This document shows positions 1 to 6,508 of a stretch of DNA of 12,576 nt, one piece after another. A model generated the notes under the pieces. The model was not told the DNA's origin and made no database searches. It saw only the letters and a list, made by a program, of their open reading frames with translations. The position numbers were made by a program, and so were the translations under genes. Within the stretch, counting starts at the first letter, position 1. Every line of letters begins with the position of its first letter. The DNA comes from CAYTED01 sp964537075 (GTDB lineage: Bacteria; Patescibacteriota; Minisyncoccia; Moranbacterales; UBA1568), in the NCBI GenBank assembly GCA_964537075.1, contig CAZIBB010000026.1, positions 1 to 12,576 on the forward strand, written 5' to 3'.

Positions 1-2
1 CT

Positions 3-1757
3 CTCGGACGGCGTATCGTCGACTCACAGAAATGTTTCCGTTCGGGTGATATCGAGGAAGTCGGTGATAATCGGCATACCACATTCTTTGAAATGCTCGG
101 AAACTGGTCATTTGGAGATTATTTCAAAGACGAACAGATTTCCTTCATGTGGGAATTCCTCACGAAAGAAATCGGCCTCGATACGGATCGCCTGTATTTC
201 ACTTGCTTTCGCGGCAATGATGCTCTCGGCGTACCTCGCGATACCGAGGCAGCCGAACTCTGGCAAAAAAACTTCGCCGGTGCCGGCATCGATGCGTTGA
301 TCGTTGATTTCCCGGAACGTGACGGCATGCAGGGTGGGCGTATTTTCTATTACGACGAAAAGAAGAATTGGTGGTCACGAACGGGAGTTCCGGGAAATAT
401 GCCTGAAGGGGAACCAGGAGGACCTGATACCGAGATGTTTTTTGATTTTCGTCCGGACTTGGGTGACCGGTGCATTCCGGATACGCCGTTTTCAAATGCT
501 TTCTGTCATGTGAATTGCGATTGTGGCCGTTTCATGGAGATCGGAAACAATGTTTTCATGCAATACAAGAAAACCAAAATGGGGTTCGAGGAACTGAGCC
601 AGAAAAATGTCGACTTCGGCGGGGGACTCGAACGACTCCTGGCCGCAGCCAATGATACCCCCGATATCCTTCGTCTCGATATGTTCGACATCGCCCGAAC
701 GACACTCGAAACGATAAGTGGGATTTCATACGGAGACGACGAAAAATCAACCTTTGCGATGCGCGTCATCCTGGATCATCTCCGTGCCGCAACCTTCCTC
801 ATCGGTGATGGTATCTACCCATCCAACAAGGATCAGGGGTATTTCGTTCGAAGGCTTATCCGTCGTGCCGTCAGGTTCGGTCTCAATCTGAATATTACAT
901 CAGACTTCACAAAATCTCTCGGTGAGGCTACTATCAGCACCTATTCCGATACCTACCCGACACTCCTCGAAAAGAAGGATGTCATTCTCTCTGAACTTTC
1001 CAAGGAAGAAGAGAAATTCCGAAAAACATTGGAGAATGGATTACGACAACTGGAAAAGTTTCTCGCAAACACAGAAAATCATCTCTACGGTCGAGCGGTA
1101 TTCCCGAATGAAGAGGTTGCAAGCATGATTTTTGACCTCTATCAAACGTATGGATTCCCAACAGAATTAACATTCGAAGAGCTCCATCAGCGTGGTATTA
1201 CTTATGATGAAAACAAATTAAAAATTCTTCTAGAAAAACATCGCGATCTGTCTCGCACCGCAAGCGCAGGAAAATTCAAGGGTGGCCTCGCAGATCATGG
1301 TGCCAAGGTAACCGCTCTCCATACGGCGACCCATCTCATGCTCGCCGGTCTTCGTAAGGAACTGGGCGAGGGAGTGCATCAAGCCGGATCCAATATCACC
1401 GAAGAACGCACTCGTTTCGATTTCACTCATCAGGAAAAAGTCTCTCGCGAAATACTCGACCGCGTCGAACATTATGTAAACGAAGCGATCGAAAAAGGGG
1501 CGGTCATCAATACTGAAATCATGGACAAAAAAACAGCGAAAGATGCTGGTGTTGAAGGAAGCTTCTGGGAGAAATACCCGGAAAAAGTGACTGTCTATCG
1601 CGTGCAGTCTTCGGATGGCACCATCTATTCGCAAGAGCTCTGCGGCGGTCCGCATGTGACCACGACGAAGGATATCTCCGCGTTCGGGAAATTCAAGATC
1701 ATCAAGGAAGAGGCCTCTTCCGCTGGTATCCGCCGCATCAAGGCGGTATTGCAATAA
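3..1757 (+). CDS. alaS: Alanyl-tRNA synthetase, 5'-truncated by window edge, compact form
   Basis: Attaches alanine to tRNA-Ala in the cytoplasm and hydrolyses mischarged tRNA. The frame is open to the window start; compared with E. coli AlaRS about 60 N-terminal residues lie outside. Visible class II features are the FFEMLGNWSFGDYFK block, the motif-3 region GGGLERLL (near 620-645), and the tRNA-recognition helices around GYFVRRLIRRAVRFG. The editing domain keeps its zinc-binding HTATH (1320-1334) and CGGPH (1641-1655), so editing should be active. Two parts of a standard AlaRS are missing. The beta-barrel with the FYAESGGQ-type segment should lie between the catalytic and editing domains, but the chain goes directly from KFKGGLADH to HTATH. 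The C-terminal oligomerisation/C-Ala domain is also absent, because the protein stops right after the editing domain. Expected total is about 640 residues against about 875 in E. coli. No frameshift is visible; the shortness looks native. Confidence 0.96.
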   Translation, partial: LGRRIVDSQKCFRSGDIEEVGDNRHTTFFEMLGNWSFGDYFKDEQISFMWEFLTKEIGLDTDRLYFTCFRGNDALGVPRDTEAAELWQKNFAGAGIDALIVDFPERDGMQGGRIFYYDEKKNWWSRTGVPGNMPEGEPGGPDTEMFFDFRPDLGDRCIPDTPFSNAFCHVNCDCGRFMEIGNNVFMQYKKTKMGFEELSQKNVDFGGGLERLLAAANDTPDILRLDMFDIARTTLETISGISYGDDEKSTFAMRVILDHLRAATFLIGDGIYPSNKDQGYFVRRLIRRAVRFGLNLNITSDFTKSLGEATISTYSDTYPTLLEKKDVILSELSKEEEKFRKTLENGLRQLEKFLANTENHLYGRAVFPNEEVASMIFDLYQTYGFPTELTFEELHQRGITYDENKLKILLEKHRDLSRTASAGKFKGGLADHGAKVTALHTATHLMLAGLRKELGEGVHQAGSNITEERTRFDFTHQEKVSREILDRVEHYVNEAIEKGAVINTEIMDKKTAKDAGVEGSFWEKYPEKVTVYRVQSSDGTIYSQELCGGPHVTTTKDISAFGKFKIIKEEASSAGIRRIKAVLQ

Positions 1758-1787
1758 AATCCCAAAACCTAAAATGAGGAAGTTTGT

Positions 1788-1803
1788 TCCGCCAGTTGGC
1801 GGA
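1788..1803. repeat. Isolated palindromic core TCCGCCAGTTGGCGGA
   Basis: Seven-base-pair inverted repeat around a GT centre, 30 nt after the alaS stop. It is the same core as 6930-6945 and the centres of the larger repeats at 6509-6554 and 8019-8062, so it belongs to a dispersed family. No T-tract follows, so it is unlikely to be the terminator itself. Confidence 0.6.
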
Positions 1804-1831
1804 TTGAAAATTGTGAACTGTGTTTTGTTTG

Positions 1832-1857
1832 CCTGCCTGCCGGTAGGCAGGGTTTTT
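1832..1857 (+). terminator. Rho-independent terminator after alaS
   Basis: Stem CCTGCCT/AGGCAGG with loop GCCGGT is followed by GTTTTT. It lies 75 nt after the alaS stop and before the rplU promoter, so it should separate the two units. It sits inside a TGTTTTGTTTG...TTTTTGTGC tract that resembles the AT-rich tract at 3499-3645. Confidence 0.7.
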
Positions 1858-1890
1858 GTGCTTTGAAAGCTGTGTTTTAGATTCTACTGT

Positions 1891-1919
1891 TTGACAGTTC
1901 GAGGGAAATCCCGTAGAAT
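1891..1919 (+). promoter_or_regulatory. Sigma-70-type promoter of rplU
   Basis: TTGACA (1891-1896), 17-nt spacer, TAGAAT (1914-1919). Both boxes are near consensus with ideal spacing. Transcription should start near 1926, leaving a leader of about 26 nt before the chosen rplU start. Confidence 0.82.
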
Positions 1920-1951
1920 GGCTGGGTATATAAATGACTTATTTTTGGCGT

Positions 1952-2260
1952 ATGATCGCTATTATCCGAACCGGTGGAAAACAATACCTCGTTGAAGAGG
2001 GGAAGAAGTATAAATTTGAAAAACTCGATGGCGTTGTCGATGCGGTTTTGTATTTTGAAACCCTCCTCACATGGGATGGAAAAGCGGTCGCCTATGGCAC
2101 CCCTGTTCTCGAAAAAGCCAAAGTTTCCGGAAAGATTGTCGCTCAGGATCGTCATGACAAAGTAACCGGCGTGAAGCACAAGGCGAAGAAGCGCGAGCTC
2201 ACCCGCTACGGCCATCGTCAGCACTATACCGAAGTCGAGATCACCAAGATTTCCGCATAA
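1952..2260 (+). CDS. rplU: 50S ribosomal protein bL21
   Basis: A large-subunit protein that binds 23S rRNA. The 102-residue product begins MIAIIRTGGKQYLVEEG, the classic bL21 N-terminus, and ends in the conserved GHRQHYTEVEITKI block; a basic KHKAKK stretch precedes that block. Length matches the family. An in-frame ATG at 1934 would add six residues (MTYFWR) that the family does not have and would leave almost no leader after the predicted transcription start, so 1952 is preferred. No SD site is visible. bL21 is usually followed by rpmA (bL27); here a terminator follows at once, so rplU is a single-gene unit. Confidence 0.96.
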   Translation: MIAIIRTGGKQYLVEEGKKYKFEKLDGVVDAVLYFETLLTWDGKAVAYGTPVLEKAKVSGKIVAQDRHDKVTGVKHKAKKRELTRYGHRQHYTEVEITKISA

Positions 2261-2275
2261 ACTCAAAAGAATTTT

Positions 2276-2302
2276 AATCCCGCCTCGGCGGGATTTTGTT
2301 TT
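2276..2302 (+). terminator. Rho-independent terminator after rplU
   Basis: Nine-base-pair stem AATCCCGCC/GGCGGGATT with a very tight loop, running into TTTTGTTTT. It starts 16 nt after the rplU stop. Confidence 0.88.
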
Positions 2303-2313
2303 CTCACTTTTTT

Positions 2314-2348
2314 CCTCCCCTCATTTCCAAGGAGGGGGTAGGGGGAGG
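2314..2348. repeat. C/G-rich inverted repeat
   Basis: CCTCCCC (2314-2320) pairs with GGGGAGG (2342-2348), or alternatively with the nearer GGAGGGG at 2331-2337. It is the first module of the gene-free stretch 2303-2578. I see no gene in that stretch; it consists of this repeat, the hairpin at 2382-2412 and the long foldback at 2426-2557. Confidence 0.55.
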
Positions 2349-2381
2349 TTTTGAATATTCTTTCAAGCCAATCCTTTCTCC

Positions 2382-2412
2382 TTACTTTTCTTTGTCCGCA
2401 AAGAAAAGGTAA
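2382..2412. repeat. AT-rich hairpin module
   Basis: TTAC-TTTTCTTTG pairs with CAAAGAAAAG-GTAA around a TCCG loop, with a single bulge. It is followed 13 nt later by the long foldback. No T-tract or gene end is adjacent, so a terminator role is unlikely. Confidence 0.55.
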
Positions 2413-2425
2413 CAAAAGAAATTCT

Positions 2426-2557
2426 CTCCTGCGACAACAATCGAGAAATTCAGTGACACACCGTATGGAATTCTCCATGAGGCGTTTCACTCCCTCCTTA
2501 TGGAGCATTCTCTCCTTTGGGGTGTCACGAATTTCTAGCGATTCTTGTCGCGCGGAG
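2426..2557. repeat. Long imperfect foldback (about 132 nt)
   Basis: The left arm 2426-2462 is an imperfect reverse complement of the right arm 2519-2557. For example, GAAATTCAGTGACACACC faces GGGGTGTCACGAATTTC. An inner hairpin pairs CTCCATGAGG (2473-2482) with CCTTATGGAG (2496-2505). The whole region can form one long cruciform or RNA hairpin. No ORF with a ribosome-binding site is visible in it, and its transcription is unknown. Confidence 0.6.
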
Positions 2558-2578
2558 ACCTCGATACAAAGCGCAGGC

Positions 2579-2619
2579 AAAAAAAACCGGCGAGGGAATG
2601 ATTCTCCCCTCTTGCCGGT
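2579..2619 (-). terminator. Rho-independent terminator of the 2825-2619 gene
   Basis: Read on the minus strand, ACCGGC pairs with GCCGGT (2614-2619 with 2586-2591), with extra pairing of GAGGGG to CCCTC inside. A run of eight T follows (2579-2586). The hairpin begins at the stop codon of the small minus-strand gene. Confidence 0.82.
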
Positions 2620-2825
2620 CAAGTCAGGTTTTCTCCTTCATCTGGATCTTTTTTGGAAACTTCTTCCTTGGAAATCCAGGGGCGATACGCCGCTGGCACA
2701 TCAGATGCCAATACGATGTTCTCCGGGCGATGCTTTTCCGCGATGATTGCCCGAGCGCGAGCGATTTCCTCAGGAGTTGGGGGATTCCAGTTGCCACAGA
2801 TTGTCGGATCGACATATTGCACCAT
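2619..2825 (-). CDS. Unknown 68-residue protein
   Basis: I do not recognise this family. The product begins MVQYVDPTICGNWNPPTPEE and has one predicted charged helix (about residues 17-33, EEIARARAIIAEKHRPE). A Pro/Trp segment (VPAAYRPWIS) and an acidic, polar tail follow. There is no signal peptide or membrane segment. The start is set by an SD site: GGAGG lies 5 nt before the ATG at 2825. An in-frame ATG at 2837 overlaps that SD (ATGGAGGAG) and has none of its own. The gene has a near-consensus promoter (2905-2933) and a terminator beginning at its stop, so it is a self-contained unit, although recR transcripts may also read into it. These signals make it a convincing real gene despite its size. 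Confidence 0.72.
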   Translation of the reverse strand: MVQYVDPTICGNWNPPTPEEIARARAIIAEKHRPENIVLASDVPAAYRPWISKEEVSKKDPDEGENLT

Positions 2826-2904
2826 TTTCTCCTCCATTTTTTGGAAAAATCAAAAGAACTTTCTCGATTGGTTACCCCTTTGATACCAGTGACACTCTTT
2901 TCAT

Positions 2905-2933
2905 ATTATATCACATTTGTGACCTATTAGCAA
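2905..2933 (-). promoter_or_regulatory. Promoter of the 68-residue gene, overlapping recR 3' end
   Basis: On the minus strand: TTGCTA (2933-2928), 17-nt spacer, TATAAT (2910-2905). The spacer contains TCACA-AA-TGTGA (2922-2911), an inverted repeat that includes the recR stop. Further GTCAC/GTGAC copies lie on both sides. The placement would suit an operator, but this is only inference. Confidence 0.75.
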
Positions 2934-3498
2934 GTGACGCTGTCAATGTCACTTCATCGGCATATTCGATATCACCACCGGTGGCCAGGCCCCTTGCGAT
3001 ACGACTGATCTTCACGCCCGTCGAAAGCAGCTTGGTTTTGAGATAATACGCCGTAGAATCGCCTTCCGTCGTCGGATTCATCGCGAGGATGACTTCCGTC
3101 ACCCCTTCGGTTTCCACGCGCCGGAGGAGCTCAGGGATAGTCAGACGCTTATCGTTGCCGTCTTGCTCGACGAGCCCGCCGAGCACGTGATAGGAACCAT
3201 CATAATTCCCCGTTCGTTCGATCGCGATGACATCAAGAGGCTCCTCGACGACGCAGACAATTTGATGATTCCGTTTTTCATCAGCACAGATGGAACAGAG
3301 TTCGTCCTCGGCAATATGAAAACAGCGCGAACAGAATCGGAGGGAATGGAGGGATTCGAGCGCGTAAGCGAAAGCCTGGATTTCCGTCTCGTCCCGCTTG
3401 AAGAGATAGAGCGTCAATCGCTCCGCCATCTTCGGTCCGATCGACGGAAGCGCAGAAAAATGAGCGATGAGATCTTGAAAAGGTTTCGGGTAACGCAT
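2911..3498 (-). CDS. recR: Recombination mediator protein RecR
   Basis: Works with RecO/RecF to load RecA at gapped DNA. The 195-residue product (family about 200) has an N-terminal helix-hairpin-helix region (LPSIGPKMAERL) and a four-cysteine zinc finger (CSRC...CSIC, about residues 56-71). The Toprim domain follows, with CVVEEPLDVIAIE and the conserved MNPTTEGDSTAYYL segment. It ends with a RIARGLATGGDIEYADEVTL-type C-terminal block. The ATG at 3498 gives the family N-terminus MRYPKPFQDLI; a GTG four codons upstream (3510) is possible but unneeded. No SD site is visible. It lies 151 nt downstream of dnaB on the same strand; no terminator hairpin is obvious between them, so co-transcription with dnaB is plausible. 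Confidence 0.96.
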   Translation of the reverse strand: MRYPKPFQDLIAHFSALPSIGPKMAERLTLYLFKRDETEIQAFAYALESLHSLRFCSRCFHIAEDELCSICADEKRNHQIVCVVEEPLDVIAIERTGNYDGSYHVLGGLVEQDGNDKRLTIPELLRRVETEGVTEVILAMNPTTEGDSTAYYLKTKLLSTGVKISRIARGLATGGDIEYADEVTLTASLANRSQM

Positions 3499-3645
3499 AG
3501 TGAAAAGCACAAAAAATCAAAACACAAAAAGCCAAACAAAACACAAGCTAAAAAAGCACAAAGAAAAATTTCTCTCATGTATGTTTTGTGTCACTGTGTT
3601 TTGTGATTTGTTTGGATTTTTGTGCATCTGTGTTTTGTAATTTTT
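3499..3645. repeat. Low-complexity CACAAAA / TTTTGTG inverted tract
   Basis: The left half (about 3507-3560) is rich in CACAAAA-type units such as AAAAAGCCAAACAAAACACA. The right half (about 3580-3640) carries the mirrored TGTTTTGTGATTTGTTTGG and TTTTTGTGC. The halves can pair imperfectly. A partial copy of the same text occurs at 1820-1862, where a C/G palindrome interrupts it. It separates dnaB from recR and contains no gene I can support. Confidence 0.5.
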
Positions 3646-3649
3646 CAGA

Positions 3650-5017
3650 TTATTCTGGTGAATAATCTGTTTTCGCTCGTTCGAGGCTCTTGAAGGTCGT
3701 GGAGTTTTCCTGGAAATACAGCGAGACCTGTCCTACCGGTCCATTACGATGCTTGGCGACGATGACATCGACGATACCTTTGTTCGGCGTATCCGGCTTC
3801 ACACGATCCTCCCTGTAGAGGAACATCACCACATCAGCGTCCTGTTCGATGGAACCGGATTCGCGGAGATCGGAGAGTTTCGGTCGCTGATCCGGGCGAG
3901 ACTCGAGTCCGCGAGAGAGTTGCGACAGTGCGATGATCGGGATATTGAGTTCGCGGGCGAGTTGCTTCAGGCCGCGGGAAATTTCCGAAATTTCTTGAGT
4001 GCGATTTTCGCTACCACGTGCCCGTCCTTCCATCAGCTGGAGATAATCGATGATGATCATACCAAGATTGTGCTCGGCCTGCAGGCGACGCGCCATAGTA
4101 CGCATTTCCATGATATTGAGCGATCCGGAATCGTCGATGAAAATAGGGGCTTCTGAGAGTACGCCGATCGCCTCGCCGATACGCTGGAAATCATTGTGTT
4201 CGCCCTCGCTTGAAAGTTTGCCCGTGCGGAGTCGCCAGAGATCGACACCGGCCTGTGCCGCGATCATGCGGTCGATCAATTGATCGGCGCCCATTTCGAG
4301 AGAGAAGATACCAACAGGGATTTTCGCGAGCGTTCCGATCTGACGCGCGATATCGAGAGCGAAAGTCGTCTTACCGACGGACGGACGCGCGCCGAGGATG
4401 ATCAGATCGGATTTTTGGAATCCGGCCAAAAGATGATCGAGATCGGGGTATCCGCTTGGAATGCCACGCATCGCGCCGTCATTCTTGTGTAATTCGTCGA
4501 TGCGGTCGAAAGCGGATTCGAGAATTGATCGGATTGGGACGAAATCCTGCTTGATATATTTCTGGGAAACGGCGAAGAGTCTCTGTTCCGCATCATCCAA
4601 TACTTTGTGCACGTCTTCCGATTCGTCATATCCCATCTCGGCGATATCGGTCGCCGTTGAAATGAGGCGACGAAGAAGCGCTTTCTTCTGAACGAGTTTC
4701 GCATAATGCGTTACATTGGAAGCGGTCGGTACGGAATTGACGAGTGAAGTGATATAGGATGACCCACCGACGCGATCAAGTTTGCCACGCTCCTCGAGAA
4801 TATTGGAAAGTGAGAGGGCATCGATAGGCTCCCTTTTTTCATAGAGGGCGAGAATGGCATCATAGATATCATTGTGATCCGGCTTGTAGAAATCACCGGT
4901 TCGCAGAGTATCGGCCACCTTGATGATTGCATCCTTGTCCAACATTAAAGAACCGAGCACGGACTGCTCGGCGTCGATATTGTGCGGGGGAACCCTGAGA
5001 TGAGAAGTATCGGCCAT
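3650..5017 (-). CDS. dnaB: Replicative DNA helicase DnaB
   Basis: Hexameric 5'-3' helicase that unwinds DNA at the replication fork and works with primase. The 455-residue product is full length. The N-terminal DnaB domain (about residues 8-110, beginning PPHNIDAEQSVLGSLMLD) contacts primase. The RecA-like ATPase domain has Walker A GARPSVGKT (about 209-217), a FSLEM segment (about 238-242), Walker B IIIDYLQLM (about 321-329), and the SQLSRGLESRPDQRPKLSDL and ESGSIEQDADVV blocks. No intein or frameshift is seen. The ATG at 5017 gives the usual N-terminus; there is no SD site. A promoter with a perfect TATAAT lies about 24 nt upstream, and the small gene at 5153 diverges from it. Confidence 0.98.
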   Translation of the reverse strand: MADTSHLRVPPHNIDAEQSVLGSLMLDKDAIIKVADTLRTGDFYKPDHNDIYDAILALYEKREPIDALSLSNILEERGKLDRVGGSSYITSLVNSVPTASNVTHYAKLVQKKALLRRLISTATDIAEMGYDESEDVHKVLDDAEQRLFAVSQKYIKQDFVPIRSILESAFDRIDELHKNDGAMRGIPSGYPDLDHLLAGFQKSDLIILGARPSVGKTTFALDIARQIGTLAKIPVGIFSLEMGADQLIDRMIAAQAGVDLWRLRTGKLSSEGEHNDFQRIGEAIGVLSEAPIFIDDSGSLNIMEMRTMARRLQAEHNLGMIIIDYLQLMEGRARGSENRTQEISEISRGLKQLARELNIPIIALSQLSRGLESRPDQRPKLSDLRESGSIEQDADVVMFLYREDRVKPDTPNKGIVDVIVAKHRNGPVGQVSLYFQENSTTFKSLERAKTDYSPE

Positions 5018-5040
5018 AGTACAAATCTGAAGACCCTCTC

Positions 5041-5068
5041 ATTATACGCGAAAAGGCGAGTCCGTCCA
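5041..5068 (-). promoter_or_regulatory. Promoter of dnaB
   Basis: On the minus strand: TGGACG (5068-5063), 16-nt spacer, TATAAT (5046-5041). The -10 box is perfect and the -35 matches four of six bases. It is back to back with the plus-strand promoter starting at 5071. Confidence 0.6.
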
Positions 5069-5070
5069 CG

Positions 5071-5099
5071 TTGACAGGGTTTTTCAAAAATGGTACAAA
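5071..5099 (+). promoter_or_regulatory. Promoter of the small coiled-coil gene
   Basis: TTGACA (5071-5076), 17-nt spacer, TACAAA (5094-5099) preceded by TGG, which resembles an extended -10. Its -35 almost abuts the -35 of the divergent dnaB promoter, so the two could compete or be co-regulated. Confidence 0.6.
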
Positions 5100-5152
5100 T
5101 AGCCAATTCTTTCACAACCGAAACACCTATTTTCAAAAAAGAGGAGGGCATC

Positions 5153-5425
5153 ATGAAAGCCACGGATAGCAAAGACCCGGCTAAGGAGATCGCTCGTGTT
5201 CAGGCGGAAATCGCCGATATTCTGGCGGGAATCGCCGATATGGCGAAAAGCGCGCAGGCGAAACAGACCTCGGTGGTCGTGAAATTGCTCGCCGAGCTCG
5301 TCCAACAACAATCCACCCTCATGAATCTCCAGACGAAACTCCTGGAAATCACCCTGGCCGGTATGCAGAGGGAATTTCTCGCAGCGATAGAGTCGCTCCA
5401 TGTCGGCGTCGCCAAAACGATCTGA
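5153..5425 (+). CDS. Unknown 90-residue helical/coiled-coil protein
   Basis: I do not recognise a family. The product starts MKATDSKDPAKEIARVQAE and is predicted to be almost wholly helical. Hydrophobic residues have heptad-like spacing (IADILAGIADMAKSA; VVVKLLAELVQQQSTLMNLQTKLLEITLAGM). This suggests an oligomerising coiled coil, soluble or surface-associated, with no clear membrane helix. The local IAD-ILAG-IAD duplication is also visible in the DNA. The start at 5153 is chosen because GGAGGG lies 4 nt upstream. An in-frame ATG at 5090 has no SD and lies before the predicted transcription start. The gene has its own promoter (5071-5099) and a bidirectional terminator (5447-5488), so it is a single-gene unit divergent from dnaB. 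Confidence 0.75.
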   Translation: MKATDSKDPAKEIARVQAEIADILAGIADMAKSAQAKQTSVVVKLLAELVQQQSTLMNLQTKLLEITLAGMQREFLAAIESLHVGVAKTI

Positions 5426-5446
5426 CCGGTGCGAGGAGCCACCAAC

Positions 5447-5488
5447 AAAAAAACCAGTACCGAAAACCATCGGATCTGGTTTTTTTTT
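5447..5488. terminator. Bidirectional terminator
   Basis: A7 then CCAG...CTGG then T9, with an inner CCGA/TCGG stem. It has U-tracts on both strands, so it can end the plus-strand gene at 5425 and the minus-strand corA transcript (stop at 5522). Confidence 0.85.
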
Positions 5489-5515
5489 GTTCATTGTTCC
5501 TTGCTCGCTGTTCCC
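5488..5515 (-). repeat. 7-bp tandem repeat NNGARCA, intergenic copy
   Basis: Read on the minus strand this is four consecutive 7-mers: GGGAACA, GCGAGCA, AGGAACA, ATGAACA. The same unit occurs eight times in grpE (9462-9517) and four times in dnaK (11943-11970). Here it lies between the bidirectional terminator and the corA stop. Confidence 0.75.
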
Positions 5516-5521
5516 TGACTC

Positions 5522-6430
5522 TTAGAACCATTTTTTCCATCGGAAGAGAATGATCGTGATGCCGGCGATGACGAGCATGATGAACGTATGAATCCAAAAT
5601 GCATTCGGATGATTACCGAAAGGAATAGAGGCGCTCATCGCAAGCATATTCGTATACACCGACATCGGGAGGAGAACGGCTGAGAAAATTGTCAGCACTT
5701 TCATGGTGATATCGAGCTTGTTCGAGAGAAGAGAATTGTTCGTCGCCTCAAGCGCTTCGATAGTTTCCTTATTGCTTTCCAAGATGTTCCAGATGCGGAT
5801 ATTCGTCCCGATGAGATCCTGAAAATAAACCTTTAGATCATCAGCGATGAAGGGGTGATCATGCGCGATGAGCGATTCGAGTATGGATCGCTGCGGCTTG
5901 AGCGTCCGACGGAAATTGAGAATGTCCCGCTTGGCCACCGATATCTCATACACCATTTCTTTCTCCTTCTCGGCGAACACCTGGCTCTCGATGAATTCGA
6001 GCTTCTCGCTGACATGATTCAATCGTGGAAAACAGGAATTCAGGAGGACTTCGAGGATAGCATAGAGGAGATGCGCGGGAGTCTGTTCCAGATGCAGGCG
6101 ACGCTTGCCCTCGCTCTTACGGAGCTCCTCAAAGAGCCTCTCAAGCTGATAAATAGACTGCTTATGTCCGGTGATGAGATGATCTTTCGTCAGGATAATA
6201 TCGAGTTCGCCCGGATAGGTCGTTCGATGTTCCACATCGAAGAGGGGAGTATGCACGGAGAGGAAGAGGCAGTTGTCGTACTGTACCACCTTGGCCTGAT
6301 AGGTCGGGGTGACGAATTCCTCGATGGCCAATGGATGAACGTTGAAATTCTCCTGCAGATAGAGGATATCGTCTTCTTTCGGATCTTCGAAATCGATCCA
6401 GGTGATCGATTTGTGTCGAATTATTTTCAT
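5522..6430 (-). CDS. corA: CorA-family divalent metal transporter with atypical filter motif
   Basis: The CorA/MIT family forms pentameric Mg2+/Co2+ channels in the cytoplasmic membrane. The 302-residue product has the large cytosolic N-terminal domain (ITWIDFEDPKEDDILYLQ at the start), the long helical stalk (about residues 130-240) and two C-terminal membrane helices (about 245-262 and 276-296). It ends in the basic RWKKWF tail typical of CorA. The canonical Gly-Met-Asn motif at the end of the first membrane helix is not present. Aligned by its spacing to the following IPF, the segment reads NMLAMSASIPF, with Ala-Met-Ser at 264-266 (codons 5641-5633). The start at 6430 gives the family N-terminus and has AAGGTG just upstream; an in-frame start at 6502 adds 24 residues unlike the family and overlaps the promoter. 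The substrate is uncertain because of the motif change. Confidence 0.9.
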   Translation of the reverse strand: MKIIRHKSITWIDFEDPKEDDILYLQENFNVHPLAIEEFVTPTYQAKVVQYDNCLFLSVHTPLFDVEHRTTYPGELDIILTKDHLITGHKQSIYQLERLFEELRKSEGKRRLHLEQTPAHLLYAILEVLLNSCFPRLNHVSEKLEFIESQVFAEKEKEMVYEISVAKRDILNFRRTLKPQRSILESLIAHDHPFIADDLKVYFQDLIGTNIRIWNILESNKETIEALEATNNSLLSNKLDITMKVLTIFSAVLLPMSVYTNMLAMSASIPFGNHPNAFWIHTFIMLVIAGITIILFRWKKWF

Positions 6431-6469
6431 AGCACCTTCTTTTTTTGTTTGCTCTTTTGTTTCAATTAC

Positions 6470-6498
6470 AGTATACCTAAAAAAACGCCTCTCGTCAT
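6470..6498 (-). promoter_or_regulatory. Promoter of corA
   Basis: On the minus strand: ATGACG (6498-6493), 17-nt spacer, TATACT (6475-6470). This leaves a leader of about 33 nt before the ATG at 6430. Confidence 0.65.
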
Positions 6499-6508
6499 CC
6501 ATCTAGAA

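Noticed and set aside
1230..1754. 174-codon minus-strand ORF
   Set aside because: It lies wholly antisense to the conserved editing domain of alaS and has no start signals.
2351..2930. Two overlapping plus-strand ORFs of 131 and 137 codons
   Set aside because: They run through the palindromic repeat region and across the well-supported minus-strand small gene and its terminator. No SD or domain is visible.
3163..3606. 147-codon plus-strand ORF
   Set aside because: Antisense to recR, running into the A-rich low-complexity tract; no SD.
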